DNA of 61,329 nt from Bacteroidota bacterium (lineage in GTDB: Bacteria > Bacteroidota > Ignavibacteria > Ignavibacteriales > Ignavibacteriaceae). Both the position numbers and the translations under genes were made by a program. Positions within the stretch are counted from its first letter, which is position 1, and each line of letters begins with the position of its first letter. Shown in pieces: positions 1-8,132 of the stretch. Location of the stretch: the NCBI GenBank assembly GCA_022562275.1, contig JADFPP010000009.1, forward strand, positions 1-61,329, written 5' to 3'. The notes beneath the pieces are model-generated. The model saw only the letters and a list, made by a program, of their open reading frames with translations, had not been told where the DNA came from and ran no database searches.

Positions 1-598
1 AATCATTAGGCGTTTTTTGATATTCTTCTCCCCAATGCGCAAAAACTATATCGAGTTGCCCTTGGGCGATATTTCCTTGTAGCAATGCTGCAGTTTTATT
101 TCTATCACCACCAAACTGATTATATCCGTATAAAACAATTCTCTTCCCATTAATTTCTTTTTTCAAAATAGAAATGTAAAGGTTAAATCGTGCTTCATCT
201 TCTTTCCAATTTTCATAAGTAATTTTCTCACCATAATAATTTGCACCATTACGTTTTTTCCTGATATTTTCACAAAAATTCCAGTCAAATTCAAAATCAG
301 GATACTTGACACAGAGATATGTAAAAAGACAGAGATGGTTGGAAATTATTATTTTATCAAAAAACAAGTACGCTTCCACATAGATTCTTAACGCATCATA
401 GTGTTCAATATATACATTCATCCATCTTGCATCTTGTTCATTAATTGATTTTTTAATAAGCTCTGCAGTATTAAGATTTATTTCAGCATTTTCCATTAAA
501 GACTTAATCCGTCGCTTGTTAACAAAAGCAATTGTCCTGTAATAACCTTTTTCTTTGCAAGATTTATCAGCTTCTTTTACAGTATCGGATTTAAGCAT
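1..598 (-). CDS. HEPN-domain protein running into a CapA-like segment (partial)
   Basis: Open frame of 199 codons with no stop, leaving the window at its left edge. Residues 1-148 look like a HEPN protein of the kind paired with minimal nucleotidyltransferases: helical, with the block RKKRNGANYYGEKI at about 113-126. This resembles the RNGINYYG block of archaeal and bacterial HEPN partners but lacks the histidine of the RX4-6H ribonuclease motif. From residue 149 the sequence changes: GKRIVLYGYNQFGG and LDIVFAHWGEEYQKTPND match the core of CapA/PGA-cap metallophosphatase-like enzymes. A full CapA domain is much longer, so only its middle part is in view. The ATG lies inside the end of the nucleotidyltransferase gene (8-nt overlap ATGCTTAA), so the two are translationally coupled. 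HEPN identity is fairly safe; whether the fusion is natural, a recombination scar or an assembly join cannot be told here. Confidence 0.72.
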   Translation of the reverse strand, partial: MLKSDTVKEADKSCKEKGYYRTIAFVNKRRIKSLMENAEINLNTAELIKKSINEQDARWMNVYIEHYDALRIYVEAYLFFDKIIISNHLCLFTYLCVKYPDFEFDWNFCENIRKKRNGANYYGEKITYENWKEDEARFNLYISILKKEINGKRIVLYGYNQFGGDRNKTAALLQGNIAQGQLDIVFAHWGEEYQKTPND

Positions 599-1133
599 TT
601 ACTTCAACTCCTAAATCCTCTATAGAGCCTTTAATAAAGTCTCCCTGAATAATATAAGGCAACATTTTATCTATACGCTTTAAACCTTTTTTGTCTTTTG
701 CATTATGCACCTGAATTTCTCTATGCAATTTAAATCCAAATTTATGATCCTCAAATTTTGAGTCATCTCCATAAATAAATACATCAATATCGCTGTGATC
801 ATACCAATCCCACCTAGAGAAGCTACCGAAAATAATAACTACTTTTGCTCCTTTTAAAGCAGAAAGATGATTAAGTAATCCACTTTCTGACAACATCTTT
901 ATTGCAAATAACCTTTTTCTATGCTGAAATTCAGGATTCTTGTAATTTCCAACATAGAAAGGCATTTTTCCTTTAGGATTTATCCTCTTAATTAAGCCCT
1001 GTTTTACAAATATTTTCAGCCAATAACTTAACCTATCTCTACTTAAATCAGATTTCTTTTTTAATTCATCAAAATGCCAATACTTGGGCTTGTTGTAAAA
1101 CATTTCCAATACATTATCTTCTTTGCTTTTCAT
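591..1133 (-). CDS. Winged-helix MNT nucleotidyltransferase (MntA-like antitoxin)
   Basis: 180 aa. Residues 1-70 form a winged helix-turn-helix (FDELKKKSDLSRDRLSYWLK, then a wing ending KGKMPFYVGNY). Residues 98-125 carry the nucleotidyltransferase signature GSFSRWDWYDHSDIDVFI, with the GSxSR loop and the paired metal-binding aspartates D115 and D117. In the characterised MntA/HepT systems the MNT protein adenylylates and neutralises the HEPN toxin; that role here is inferred from gene order and the coupled HEPN frame. The DNA-binding domain fused to the MNT domain suggests the protein represses its own operon, and a perfect palindrome lies three bases before its start codon. The start at 1133 keeps the whole winged helix. 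Confidence 0.85.
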   Translation of the reverse strand: MKSKEDNVLEMFYNKPKYWHFDELKKKSDLSRDRLSYWLKIFVKQGLIKRINPKGKMPFYVGNYKNPEFQHRKRLFAIKMLSESGLLNHLSALKGAKVVIIFGSFSRWDWYDHSDIDVFIYGDDSKFEDHKFGFKLHREIQVHNAKDKKGLKRIDKMLPYIIQGDFIKGSIEDLGVEVNA

Positions 1134-1136
1134 ATT

Positions 1137-1156
1137 TAGTACGTAAATACGTACTA
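1137..1156. promoter_or_regulatory. Perfect 9-2-9 palindrome, candidate autoregulatory operator
   Basis: TAGTACGTA and its exact inverse TACGTACTA are separated by AA. The site ends 3 nt before the ATG of the winged-helix MNT gene, where a ribosome binding site would otherwise be. No purine-rich RBS is visible there. Position and symmetry fit a dimeric winged-helix repressor, most simply the adjacent MNT protein. Confidence 0.7.
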
Positions 1157-1339
1157 TTATTTAAATATTTTGTTTTTTGAACTTTAATTTCTAAATCTTT
1201 CTTGTCCATAATGGAATGAATATACCATTTTTTATATAAATCTTCCTATTTCTTGCAAGATTTTCCATATTTTTGGAGATATATTTTTAAATATTGGTTG
1301 ATAACCAACTATATATTTCACTACCACAATGTAATTAAA

Positions 1340-1837
1340 ATGTCTGTACAAATATATGTCACAGGTGGTACTTTTGATAAGGTTTATGATCCTATAACAG
1401 AAAAACTTGACTTTCAAGAAACGCATATTCCAGAAATTCTTAGAATAGGAAGAAATAGGAATAATGTAGAGCTAGAAACTCTTATGTTTAAAGACAGTCT
1501 TTACATGACTGATTCTGATAGGCAATATATTTTAGAAAAGTGTCAAAGCTGTCCAGAAAAGAAAATATTAGTAAGTCATGGAACTGGCACAATGGTAGAA
1601 ACTGCAAGAAAACTAGGTGAAAATGATCAATCATTAGAAGACAAAACTGTTGTGTTATTTGGAGCAATGATTCCTTATTCAATCAAGGACACAGATGCGG
1701 AATTTAATTTTGGTTTTGCATTGGGTGCAGTTTCATCCCTACCATCAGGAGTATATATTGCCATGAACGGAACTATTTTTGATTGGTATAACATTGAGAA
1801 AAATACAGAATTAGGACATTTTAAGACAATAAAATGA
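1340..1837 (+). CDS. Small asparaginase-domain protein (N-terminal domain only)
   Basis: 165 aa from the ATG at 1340; a longer frame from 1253 adds 29 aromatic residues that do not belong to the family. Landmarks are VTGGTFDKVYD (nucleophile threonine loop), KDSLYMTDSDR, HGTGTMVETA and FGAMIPYSIKDTDAEFNFGF, ending GVYIAMNGTIFDWYNIEKN. This matches the short stand-alone asparaginase-domain family of about 160 aa rather than full L-asparaginases of about 330 aa, which have a second domain. In the second catalytic loop classical enzymes read HGTDTM, and here the aspartate is glycine, so ordinary asparaginase activity is doubtful. Gene 22 bp upstream of the fused response regulator. Confidence 0.8.
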   Translation: MSVQIYVTGGTFDKVYDPITEKLDFQETHIPEILRIGRNRNNVELETLMFKDSLYMTDSDRQYILEKCQSCPEKKILVSHGTGTMVETARKLGENDQSLEDKTVVLFGAMIPYSIKDTDAEFNFGFALGAVSSLPSGVYIAMNGTIFDWYNIEKNTELGHFKTIK

Positions 1838-1859
1838 TAGAATTTAGAGAATAATTATA

Positions 1860-3182
1860 ATGCTCAAAGGCAAAAAAATGACAGGACAAAACAATCCATC
1901 TTCAATTAAAAGCGGAGTTGGTAATAATGATCCCAACTTAGCGGAATATTCCGGATTCCAATTATTTGGACATCATACTAGGGGAGCAAACTATCCATGT
2001 CCAGTTCTTCCAATCATTAGAATAGAAGGTAAATTAACTGGAGTATTTGATGGCCCCGAATTACAGTATATGAGTGATGATTTTAAATTCATTCGGCATA
2101 GTGACGAACTAAACGCAAATCTAAGCGAATATGATTATAGAACGTGTCGTTTATTTGGGCGTCGTGCAGAAGATGATATTTTATATTATAAAATCAAAGA
2201 ACAGGACGAGTTTTTTCGGGGATTGTTAAGCGATCCGACGCTCTCCGAAAAGGATCCACTTATGATGCTTAGCTTAGCTGAGAGTATTGAGGATCTAGAA
2301 CTGGTACAAAATGGGGTGGAAATTGCCATGAGAAGATTTATGAAAGATTTCCCAGATATTGCAGCACATTTTTATCGGACTCAGATACATGAAATGCGAT
2401 ATCATGAGTGGAGTACCCCCTTGGCATATGAATTAAGTAAACCAAAATATCTAGAGAAACTTATAAGTGATCCAAAAATATTGAGGGATGAAATGAAGAA
2501 GATATTAATTATCGAGGATGATCCTGCAACCTCAAAAGGTCTTGTCGATGCACTAAATGATGAAAACTATCAGACTATGGATGTTGATAATGGGGAAAAA
2601 GGGTATCATCTGGCTAAGAATGAAAAATATGATCTAATCATTTTGGATTTAAAGCTACCGGGTAAAAATGGAATTGATGTTTGTAGGGATTTAAGAAAAG
2701 ATGGAGTGAATACGCCTATAATAATGTTAACAGTTTTGAAAGAAGAACTTGATCAAGTGTTAGGTCTTGAATTAGGAGCTGATGATTATATGACAAAGCC
2801 ATTCAGCTTAAGAGTGTTGTTAGCAAAAATAAAAGCGATTTTAAGAAGAAAATCTGAAATAGTTTCAGATATTGAAGAATATTCTTTTGGTGATGTGTAT
2901 ATTAATTTTAAGGCACAGGAAGCAACTAAGAATAAAAAACCAATAGAACTTACTAATATGGAATTTAAACTACTCAAATATCTTTGCCAGCAGGAAAATG
3001 TAGTAATTGATAGGGACACTTTATTAGATGAAGTTTGGGGTTACCAAAACTATCCTTCGACCAGAACAGTTGATAATTTTATCTTATCACTAAGAAAAAA
3101 AATTGAAGATGATCCTGCTCATCCAGTACACTTACTAACAGTTCATGGTGCAGGCTACAAATTTATTAAAGGGGAAGAATAA
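1860..3182 (+). CDS. PhoB/OmpR response regulator with an unrecognised N-terminal domain
   Basis: 440 aa. Residues 212-440 are a complete OmpR/PhoB regulator: receiver with acidic pair (LIIEDD), phosphoacceptor D263 (LDLKLPG) and K313 (TKPF), then a winged-helix DNA-binding domain (ELTNMEFKLLKYL, TRTVDNFILSLRKKIEDDP, LLTVHGAGYKF). Residues 1-211 are not recognised: a polar, aromatic-rich segment including PCPVLPIIRIEGKLTGVFDG and a helical second half. An ATG at 2493 preceded by a GAGGG-like sequence could start a conventional regulator alone, so the locus may be a true fusion or two genes joined in frame. A second possible start for the long form is 1878. No histidine kinase is adjacent. Confidence 0.82.
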   Translation: MLKGKKMTGQNNPSSIKSGVGNNDPNLAEYSGFQLFGHHTRGANYPCPVLPIIRIEGKLTGVFDGPELQYMSDDFKFIRHSDELNANLSEYDYRTCRLFGRRAEDDILYYKIKEQDEFFRGLLSDPTLSEKDPLMMLSLAESIEDLELVQNGVEIAMRRFMKDFPDIAAHFYRTQIHEMRYHEWSTPLAYELSKPKYLEKLISDPKILRDEMKKILIIEDDPATSKGLVDALNDENYQTMDVDNGEKGYHLAKNEKYDLIILDLKLPGKNGIDVCRDLRKDGVNTPIIMLTVLKEELDQVLGLELGADDYMTKPFSLRVLLAKIKAILRRKSEIVSDIEEYSFGDVYINFKAQEATKNKKPIELTNMEFKLLKYLCQQENVVIDRDTLLDEVWGYQNYPSTRTVDNFILSLRKKIEDDPAHPVHLLTVHGAGYKFIKGEE

Positions 3183-3191
3183 ATAGACAGG

Positions 3192-4616
3192 TTAGCTTGC
3201 CTTTTTTATTATCCTAATCTTTCCCACAAAAGAATCACATGTTTTTTTAATATTTGATGAAGAATTAAATACCCTCTTCTGTGCATGATGTCTCTGAAAG
3301 ATAGAAAGCTTGAAATATATTATGGTTGTAATAGCTATCTTGAGTATGAACTGAGGGATTGATTCCTGAACTGATTGTTTAGATATAAATTTTAACCAGC
3401 GTTTAAATATGTTTTTCCAGGAATAAAAGATCTTATTCACTAGCTTATATATGTCATAAATTTCTTCTTCAGAAAGGTTGTTATGTTTGAACAATACGTG
3501 ATCGCCTTCATAATGAGATATATCATAATCAATTAATCTACCTTCCGAAACAACTTTATCATAAAAAGGAGTACCGTAAATAGGAATTGATATTGAAGGT
3601 AATATGACACAAGTACCAACTTCTTCCAATTTCTGCGGAAGAGTTTCGTAATATTCTTTTGTGTCTTCATCTAATGCAAACATCAATCCGGTAAAGGTTA
3701 ATATACCCTTGCGATGTAGCTTATCGAATACGTCTTTGTATTCTTCAACTTTGTTCTGTCTTTTTTGAACATCTTTAAGACTATCTTCATTTAGTGATTC
3801 CATTCCAATGAATGACATTCTACAATTAGCTTTTGAAAGAAGCTCAACAAACTCATTATCACGTAAACACTCGATACTGTATTGTGTCCCTATACCCCAA
3901 AAGTTAAGCTTTGCTATTTCTCTTAAAAGTTCTTTTGCATTTTTCAGATTACCACCCAAATTATTATCCAGGAGCATCGCCATTTTCTTTTTATACCACC
4001 TAAGACCCTTAGTATTAGTTAAATCGGCGATTACATCCTTTACTGGGCGTGTGCGGTATGGTGAACGAATTATATTTAACTGGCAATATGTGCAGGGATG
4101 AGGACACCCTCTTGAAGTTTCGGTTACAATCGGACTAAAAAATTTAGATTCCACAAGATCATAACGTGGTGGAGGAATATTTTCGAGAGATGGTGCCAGT
4201 CCTGAATCATAACGCTTCTTTAATTTTCCAATTACCATATCTTTAACCATCTGGGGCCAAACATGTTGTGCTTCACCAACCAGAATCGAATCAAAATGTG
4301 GTTGCACTTCATCCGGGAATGTTGAAGCAAATTTACCTCCGCCAATAACTGTTTTACCCATTGCTCTAAACTTAGCTGAAACTTCGTACGCGTGCGGTGA
4401 AATATAATCCATAAAACTTATGGCAATAAAATCCGCATCAGTGTTGTAATTAATTGGTCTCACCATTTCATGAAGTACTTCTACATCCACAATTGGCGGT
4501 GTTAATCCAGCTAATAATATCCCGGGTAAAGGCGGGGCAGGAGTTTTTGCATAGTAAGGTTCCTCGTCTAGTAGATTCTGAAATAATACAATGATCAATA
4601 ATTTTGGCATTTTCAT
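3192..4616 (-). CDS. B12-binding-domain radical SAM protein
   Basis: 474 aa from the ATG at 4616. Residues 1-150 look like a cobalamin-binding Rossmann domain (PPLPGILLAGLTPP, then DADFIAISFMDY and VIGGGKFAS). The 4Fe-4S cluster motif follows as RGCPHPCTYCQL (CxxxCxxC), then a TIM-barrel region with LDNNLGGN and FIGMESLNEDS. The C-terminal 90 residues carry a hydrophobic stretch (QFILKIAITTIIYF) as seen in BchE/HpnJ-type lipid- or pigment-modifying members. Last gene of the minus-strand lipid set, 110 nt after the oxoamine synthase. The reaction is unknown; cobalamin/radical SAM enzymes of this type often methylate or rearrange unactivated carbons. The start is placed at the second ATG because the longer frame begins inside a repeat (4614-4655). 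Confidence 0.85.
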   Translation of the reverse strand: MKMPKLLIIVLFQNLLDEEPYYAKTPAPPLPGILLAGLTPPIVDVEVLHEMVRPINYNTDADFIAISFMDYISPHAYEVSAKFRAMGKTVIGGGKFASTFPDEVQPHFDSILVGEAQHVWPQMVKDMVIGKLKKRYDSGLAPSLENIPPPRYDLVESKFFSPIVTETSRGCPHPCTYCQLNIIRSPYRTRPVKDVIADLTNTKGLRWYKKKMAMLLDNNLGGNLKNAKELLREIAKLNFWGIGTQYSIECLRDNEFVELLSKANCRMSFIGMESLNEDSLKDVQKRQNKVEEYKDVFDKLHRKGILTFTGLMFALDEDTKEYYETLPQKLEEVGTCVILPSISIPIYGTPFYDKVVSEGRLIDYDISHYEGDHVLFKHNNLSEEEIYDIYKLVNKIFYSWKNIFKRWLKFISKQSVQESIPQFILKIAITTIIYFKLSIFQRHHAQKRVFNSSSNIKKTCDSFVGKIRIIKKAS

Positions 4617-4655
4617 ATGTTTATAATTCCTTGTTTTGGTCATATGGAACTCGCA
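4614..4655 (-). repeat. Leader repeat copy A (ATG-N24-ATGAAA block)
   Basis: Read on the minus strand it runs GCGAGTTCCATATGACC, then AAAACAAGGAATTATAAAC, then ATATGAAA. Nearly the same as 47193-47237 and related to 54318-54361 and to the end of the repeat before comEC. It places an in-frame nonapeptide MTKTRNYKH ahead of the radical SAM protein. Confidence 0.8.
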
Positions 4656-4726
4656 TTATAATCATTTCCATGAGTGTAAATGTTTTTTCATGCTCGTTTC
4701 ATTTTTGTGTTTTCTTCCTTTAAAGA

Positions 4727-6052
4727 TTAATTCATAAATGTTTTATTTGATGTTAAGAGTGTGTACTCACTAAAATTTAGTTGTTTATATTCATCCCAAA
4801 TTTCTTCGATGGCTGTCATCATCCTATCGATATCTTCTTTAGTATGTGTTGCCATTACGCTTATCCTGAACCTTTGCTGTGATTTTGGAACTGCCGGGTA
4901 TTCAATGGAGTTAAGAAATAACCCCCTTTGATGGAACTTGAAGGCAGCCTCTCTTATGTTCATTCCCTCAGGCACTTTTAATGGGAAGATTGGCGTAAGA
5001 GAATTATTTTCGAAGCCCAATTCTGTTAGCCGTTGCGCAGTATAATCTATATTTAGTTTTAACTTGTTAATTAATTCAGGTTCGTTCTCCAGTACATCCA
5101 ATCCTGCAAGAACTGAAGCAATTACAGTTGGTGGAGCTGAGGCAGAAAACATATAAGAGCGGGCAAAAAATCTGAGGTAGTTGATAACCGGTTTTGATGC
5201 CGCTACAAAACCACCTGAGGCAGCAAATGTTTTACTAAACGTACCCATCGATATGTCGATCTTTCCTTCCAATCCGAAATGCTCTGCAGTTCCTCGCCCG
5301 GTTTTACCCATTACGCCGGTGCCATGTGCATCATCAAGTATTAGTATGGCATTGTTCAGCTTACAAATGGGAACAATTCTGTTTAAAGGAGCAATATCTC
5401 CGTCCATCGAATATACTCCCTCAACACCGACGAATACATTTCTTCCTTCGTCAACATTAATACGAGTTAAGTACTTCTCTAATTCTTTAACATCGTTGTG
5501 CGGGAAATGTACTGCCCGGACACCTGACATTTTTATACCGTCTGAAAAAGAAGCATGACTGTATCTATCATAAATCACGATATCATTATTATTTAGTAGA
5601 GCGGTTATCAATCCCACATTTGCTCCGTACCCACTTGAAAATATTAGTGCATCTTCACATCCTTTAAGTGCAGCAAGCCGTTCCTCTAATTCTTTGTGAA
5701 GTATTGTATAACCGTTTAATAAAGGTGGTCCGCCAATACCCACACCAAACTTGTTAATTATTCCCGAAACATATTCTTTTACATACGGATGATTTGCTAA
5801 ACCCATGTAATTATTTGAACCAAACATCAACATTGGTTTTACATGCCCCGAATAGGAATCAATAACATCAACCTGCCGATCTGCGGCACTTGTAATACAA
5901 CGCAAATGCTGCATCTCTTTTCTTGTTGTAAGACCTTTAATAAAATCTGAAAAGAAGTCTAATTTTTTGTGAAAACTCATTTTCCTACCCTTAAGCAGAA
6001 TATCCCGCAAATCGAAATTCTCTCCGCCTTTATAATCATTTGTTGCTAACAT
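4727..6052 (-). CDS. Alpha-oxoamine synthase family acyltransferase (PLP)
   Basis: 441 aa from the ATG at 6052, which has AAGG eight bases upstream; a GTG two codons earlier is also possible. Fold type I PLP enzyme: FGSNNYMGLANHP, GGPPLLNGYTILHKELE, SSGYGANVGLI, DDAHGTGVMG, and the Schiff-base lysine in GTFSKTFAASGG. Family members condense an amino acid with an acyl thioester with loss of CO2 (serine palmitoyltransferase, KBL, AONS, CqsA). No other biotin gene is nearby and the neighbours are a lipid kinase and a prenyltransferase, so a long-chain base or similar lipid head precursor is more likely than biotin. The exact amino acid and acyl donor cannot be read from sequence. Confidence 0.85.
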   Translation of the reverse strand: MLATNDYKGGENFDLRDILLKGRKMSFHKKLDFFSDFIKGLTTRKEMQHLRCITSAADRQVDVIDSYSGHVKPMLMFGSNNYMGLANHPYVKEYVSGIINKFGVGIGGPPLLNGYTILHKELEERLAALKGCEDALIFSSGYGANVGLITALLNNNDIVIYDRYSHASFSDGIKMSGVRAVHFPHNDVKELEKYLTRINVDEGRNVFVGVEGVYSMDGDIAPLNRIVPICKLNNAILILDDAHGTGVMGKTGRGTAEHFGLEGKIDISMGTFSKTFAASGGFVAASKPVINYLRFFARSYMFSASAPPTVIASVLAGLDVLENEPELINKLKLNIDYTAQRLTELGFENNSLTPIFPLKVPEGMNIREAAFKFHQRGLFLNSIEYPAVPKSQQRFRISVMATHTKEDIDRMMTAIEEIWDEYKQLNFSEYTLLTSNKTFMN

Positions 6053-6148
6053 TATCACACCTTTTAGTTTTAAATAAATTTAATATTGTTTCTACAAGTA
6101 AATCTAAATCAGATTTAGCAGAGATGTGTCAGAGAGATGTAAGAAGAT

Positions 6149-6167
6149 TGTCAAAATGTTGTCATTT
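6149..6167. promoter_or_regulatory. Pho-box-like direct repeat before the oxoamine synthase
   Basis: TGTCA-N6-TGTCA (11-bp period) in the 121-nt gap between the ThiL-like gene and the oxoamine synthase, 97 bp before the latter's start. It has the same period and the same orientation relative to the genes as the array at 9181-9211. Two half-sites only, so weaker than the upstream array. Confidence 0.4.
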
Positions 6168-6173
6168 ACTATT

Positions 6174-7208
6174 TTATAATGAGCTGTCAATCTCTAAAAG
6201 AGATTTTAGATAGGAATTTAAGTTGAAGTTTTTCCGGCTGCCAATATTTCGAATTCTTTCTGTAGGTAATTTAACCGGTTCATCGTTTATATTTAGGTAA
6301 AATCCTTCTTTACTTTGAATTTCTCCTATCCGTAAAAAATGAAGTGAGTGTTGAAATGATATTTTTTCTAGAATTGATACTTTTTCGGTGGGTACTGTAA
6401 ATACTAATTCAAACTCACCATGCTGACCGGCTAGCAGAAACCAATTAGGAAGATTTAATTCTTTCATAACAGTTTTTGAATTAACATCCATTTTGTCATT
6501 CCAATCCGGAACCATTTTTATTCCCACATTATTTAATCTCATAAGTTGATCCAGTGCGGCAATCACCCCATCACTTGTATCAATACAGCAGGATGCAATT
6601 CCGCAAATAGCTTTGCCGACTTTAAGCCGGGCAATCGGCTTATAATTAATTTTATTTTCCATATCAGCCAACTGTGTTAATGCATATGCATTACCTATAC
6701 CTAACTTTCCTGTTGTATAAAGTACATCACCTGGTTTGCATCCTGTGCGTGTATTGAACATTTTATTTTTTGTTATGCCAATGGCGGTGGCTGAGATTAT
6801 TAATTGCTTCCCAAAGTTTGTATCGCCTCCAATTACATAGGTACTGCATACCTTGCAGGCATCGCTTATGCCATTGTGCAATTTTGTTCTGAAACTATCA
6901 TCAAGGAAGTCCGGAAGAATCTCAGAAACTAAAACACCAACCGGTGTTGCACCAACTGCAGCAAGATCACTCATATTAACCATTACCGTCATCCATCCAA
7001 TTAAATAAGGATCTTTATAAATGCCTACTTCAATTTCTTCAACTATTGAATCTGTAGTTACAGCTAACTGATCATTTTTCAGAAGGTTAATATTCAAAAG
7101 CTCGGAATCACTCTCCTGAAGTTTGTTGATTTGAATCGGAGAGCGATTATAATTTTTAGTAATATCTTCAATTAACTTATTCTCAGTTATTGAATTTAGT
7201 TTATACAT
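6174..7208 (-). CDS. ThiL/AIR-synthase-like ATP-dependent enzyme
   Basis: 344 aa from the ATG at 7208 (AAGGA nine bases upstream); the first 13 residues of a longer frame overlap the kinase gene and are discarded. The order of motifs is that of thiamine-monophosphate kinase: TTDSIVEEIEV, DPYLIGWMTVMVNMSDLAA, VIGGDTN, CCIDTSDGV and GEFELVFTVP. In ThiL the last motif is GEDYEL; here the Asp-Tyr is replaced by Phe, and the middle motif differs too. Together with its place in a lipid gene set (13-nt overlap with the lipid kinase) this suggests a paralogue working on another phosphorylated substrate. True thiamine-phosphate kinase is not excluded, as no second copy is in view. Confidence 0.72.
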   Translation of the reverse strand: MYKLNSITENKLIEDITKNYNRSPIQINKLQESDSELLNINLLKNDQLAVTTDSIVEEIEVGIYKDPYLIGWMTVMVNMSDLAAVGATPVGVLVSEILPDFLDDSFRTKLHNGISDACKVCSTYVIGGDTNFGKQLIISATAIGITKNKMFNTRTGCKPGDVLYTTGKLGIGNAYALTQLADMENKINYKPIARLKVGKAICGIASCCIDTSDGVIAALDQLMRLNNVGIKMVPDWNDKMDVNSKTVMKELNLPNWFLLAGQHGEFELVFTVPTEKVSILEKISFQHSLHFLRIGEIQSKEGFYLNINDEPVKLPTERIRNIGSRKNFNLNSYLKSLLEIDSSL

Positions 7209-8125
7209 ACTCTGATCCTTTTTTTTAACAACGAAAATCGTGCACAATGAGTTCTGATTATCTCTCCATCGAACTCTACTTTAAATGGTTTTTCAGCTTT
7301 TATTAATATTGAACTTGATTGTGAGGAGTTGAATACATTAGCGGCATTTGCTTTATTATTCTGCAATTGATGCAATATTTTTATCAGTTCAATTTTAGTT
7401 GTATCACAGAGCAAGTGAATATTAAGTAACCCATTGTTATAATTGGGTGTGTAATTTAATTTTAGATTACCAGAGATATATGGACTTTTAGTGATTGCAA
7501 GATTTGCAACTCTAAATATTTTAGCAATTTTATTAGAGTCAATCATCTTTAGTTCGATATTTTTGTATCTCATAATTGTATGTATAGCTGAATAAATAAT
7601 TGCTGCACTGGTATTTATTCTTTTAAATAATTTGAGAATAAAATTAGGGTGATTAAAAAAATAATTTGCTTCTGCCGTTACTCCTATGCTAGCATTTATC
7701 AGGAAGTACTTCTTGATTCTTCTCGCATTGTGAACATAAGTTATACATCCAATATCTCTTTTTGTGGTAGTAGTAAAATCAACTTTACATGGAATGCCAT
7801 TGATAAGGCGATTTGAATTCATCGGTTTATGGAAGTCGTTGCTTGAGCCAAGACCAATTGCTCCGATTTGGATTTCATCAATTATTGTTTTTGATGGATT
7901 CGATAAGATTTCATTCAATAAGTAGTTAATGGTTCCATCACCCCCAGCCGCAATAAATTTTCTTTCTCCCTTTAATATTGCATTTGAAATATCCAAATTC
8001 GCATTTGAATTATTATCCACCTTATGACCTGCTTCGAATTCAACTAAAGGAAGTGAATTTTTAATTCTATCCCATTTCTTTAATGCGTTCCCCCCAAAAG
8101 CACGAGTATTCAATAGTAAAAACAT
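7196..8125 (-). CDS. Diacylglycerol kinase-family lipid kinase
   Basis: 309 aa, the usual length of the YegS/DgkB family. The nucleotide motif GGDGTINYLLNE is at residues 80-91 and the second motif GLGSSNDFHK at about 113-122; the C-terminal beta domain ends FKVEFDGEIIRTHCARFSLL, as in the family. These enzymes phosphorylate lipid hydroxyls (diacylglycerol, sphingoid bases, undecaprenol) at the membrane. It sits 7 nt after the prenyltransferase and overlaps the ThiL-like gene, so it is part of the same transcript. The lipid substrate cannot be inferred, but pairing with an oxoamine synthase makes a long-chain base plausible. Confidence 0.86.
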   Translation of the reverse strand: MFLLLNTRAFGGNALKKWDRIKNSLPLVEFEAGHKVDNNSNANLDISNAILKGERKFIAAGGDGTINYLLNEILSNPSKTIIDEIQIGAIGLGSSNDFHKPMNSNRLINGIPCKVDFTTTTKRDIGCITYVHNARRIKKYFLINASIGVTAEANYFFNHPNFILKLFKRINTSAAIIYSAIHTIMRYKNIELKMIDSNKIAKIFRVANLAITKSPYISGNLKLNYTPNYNNGLLNIHLLCDTTKIELIKILHQLQNNKANAANVFNSSQSSSILIKAEKPFKVEFDGEIIRTHCARFSLLKKRIRVCIN

Positions 8126-8132
8126 CTCTAGC

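Noticed and set aside
1253-1339. N-terminal extension of the asparaginase-like protein
   Set aside because: Aromatic-rich sequence outside the family; the family start begins at MSVQIYVTGGT.
3183-3215. Terminator between the response regulator and the convergent radical SAM gene
   Set aside because: The GGTTAGCTTGCC stem is mismatched and weak despite the following T-run.
4727-6052. Calling the oxoamine synthase bioF
   Set aside because: No biotin genes are nearby and the neighbours are lipid enzymes; sequence does not settle the substrate.
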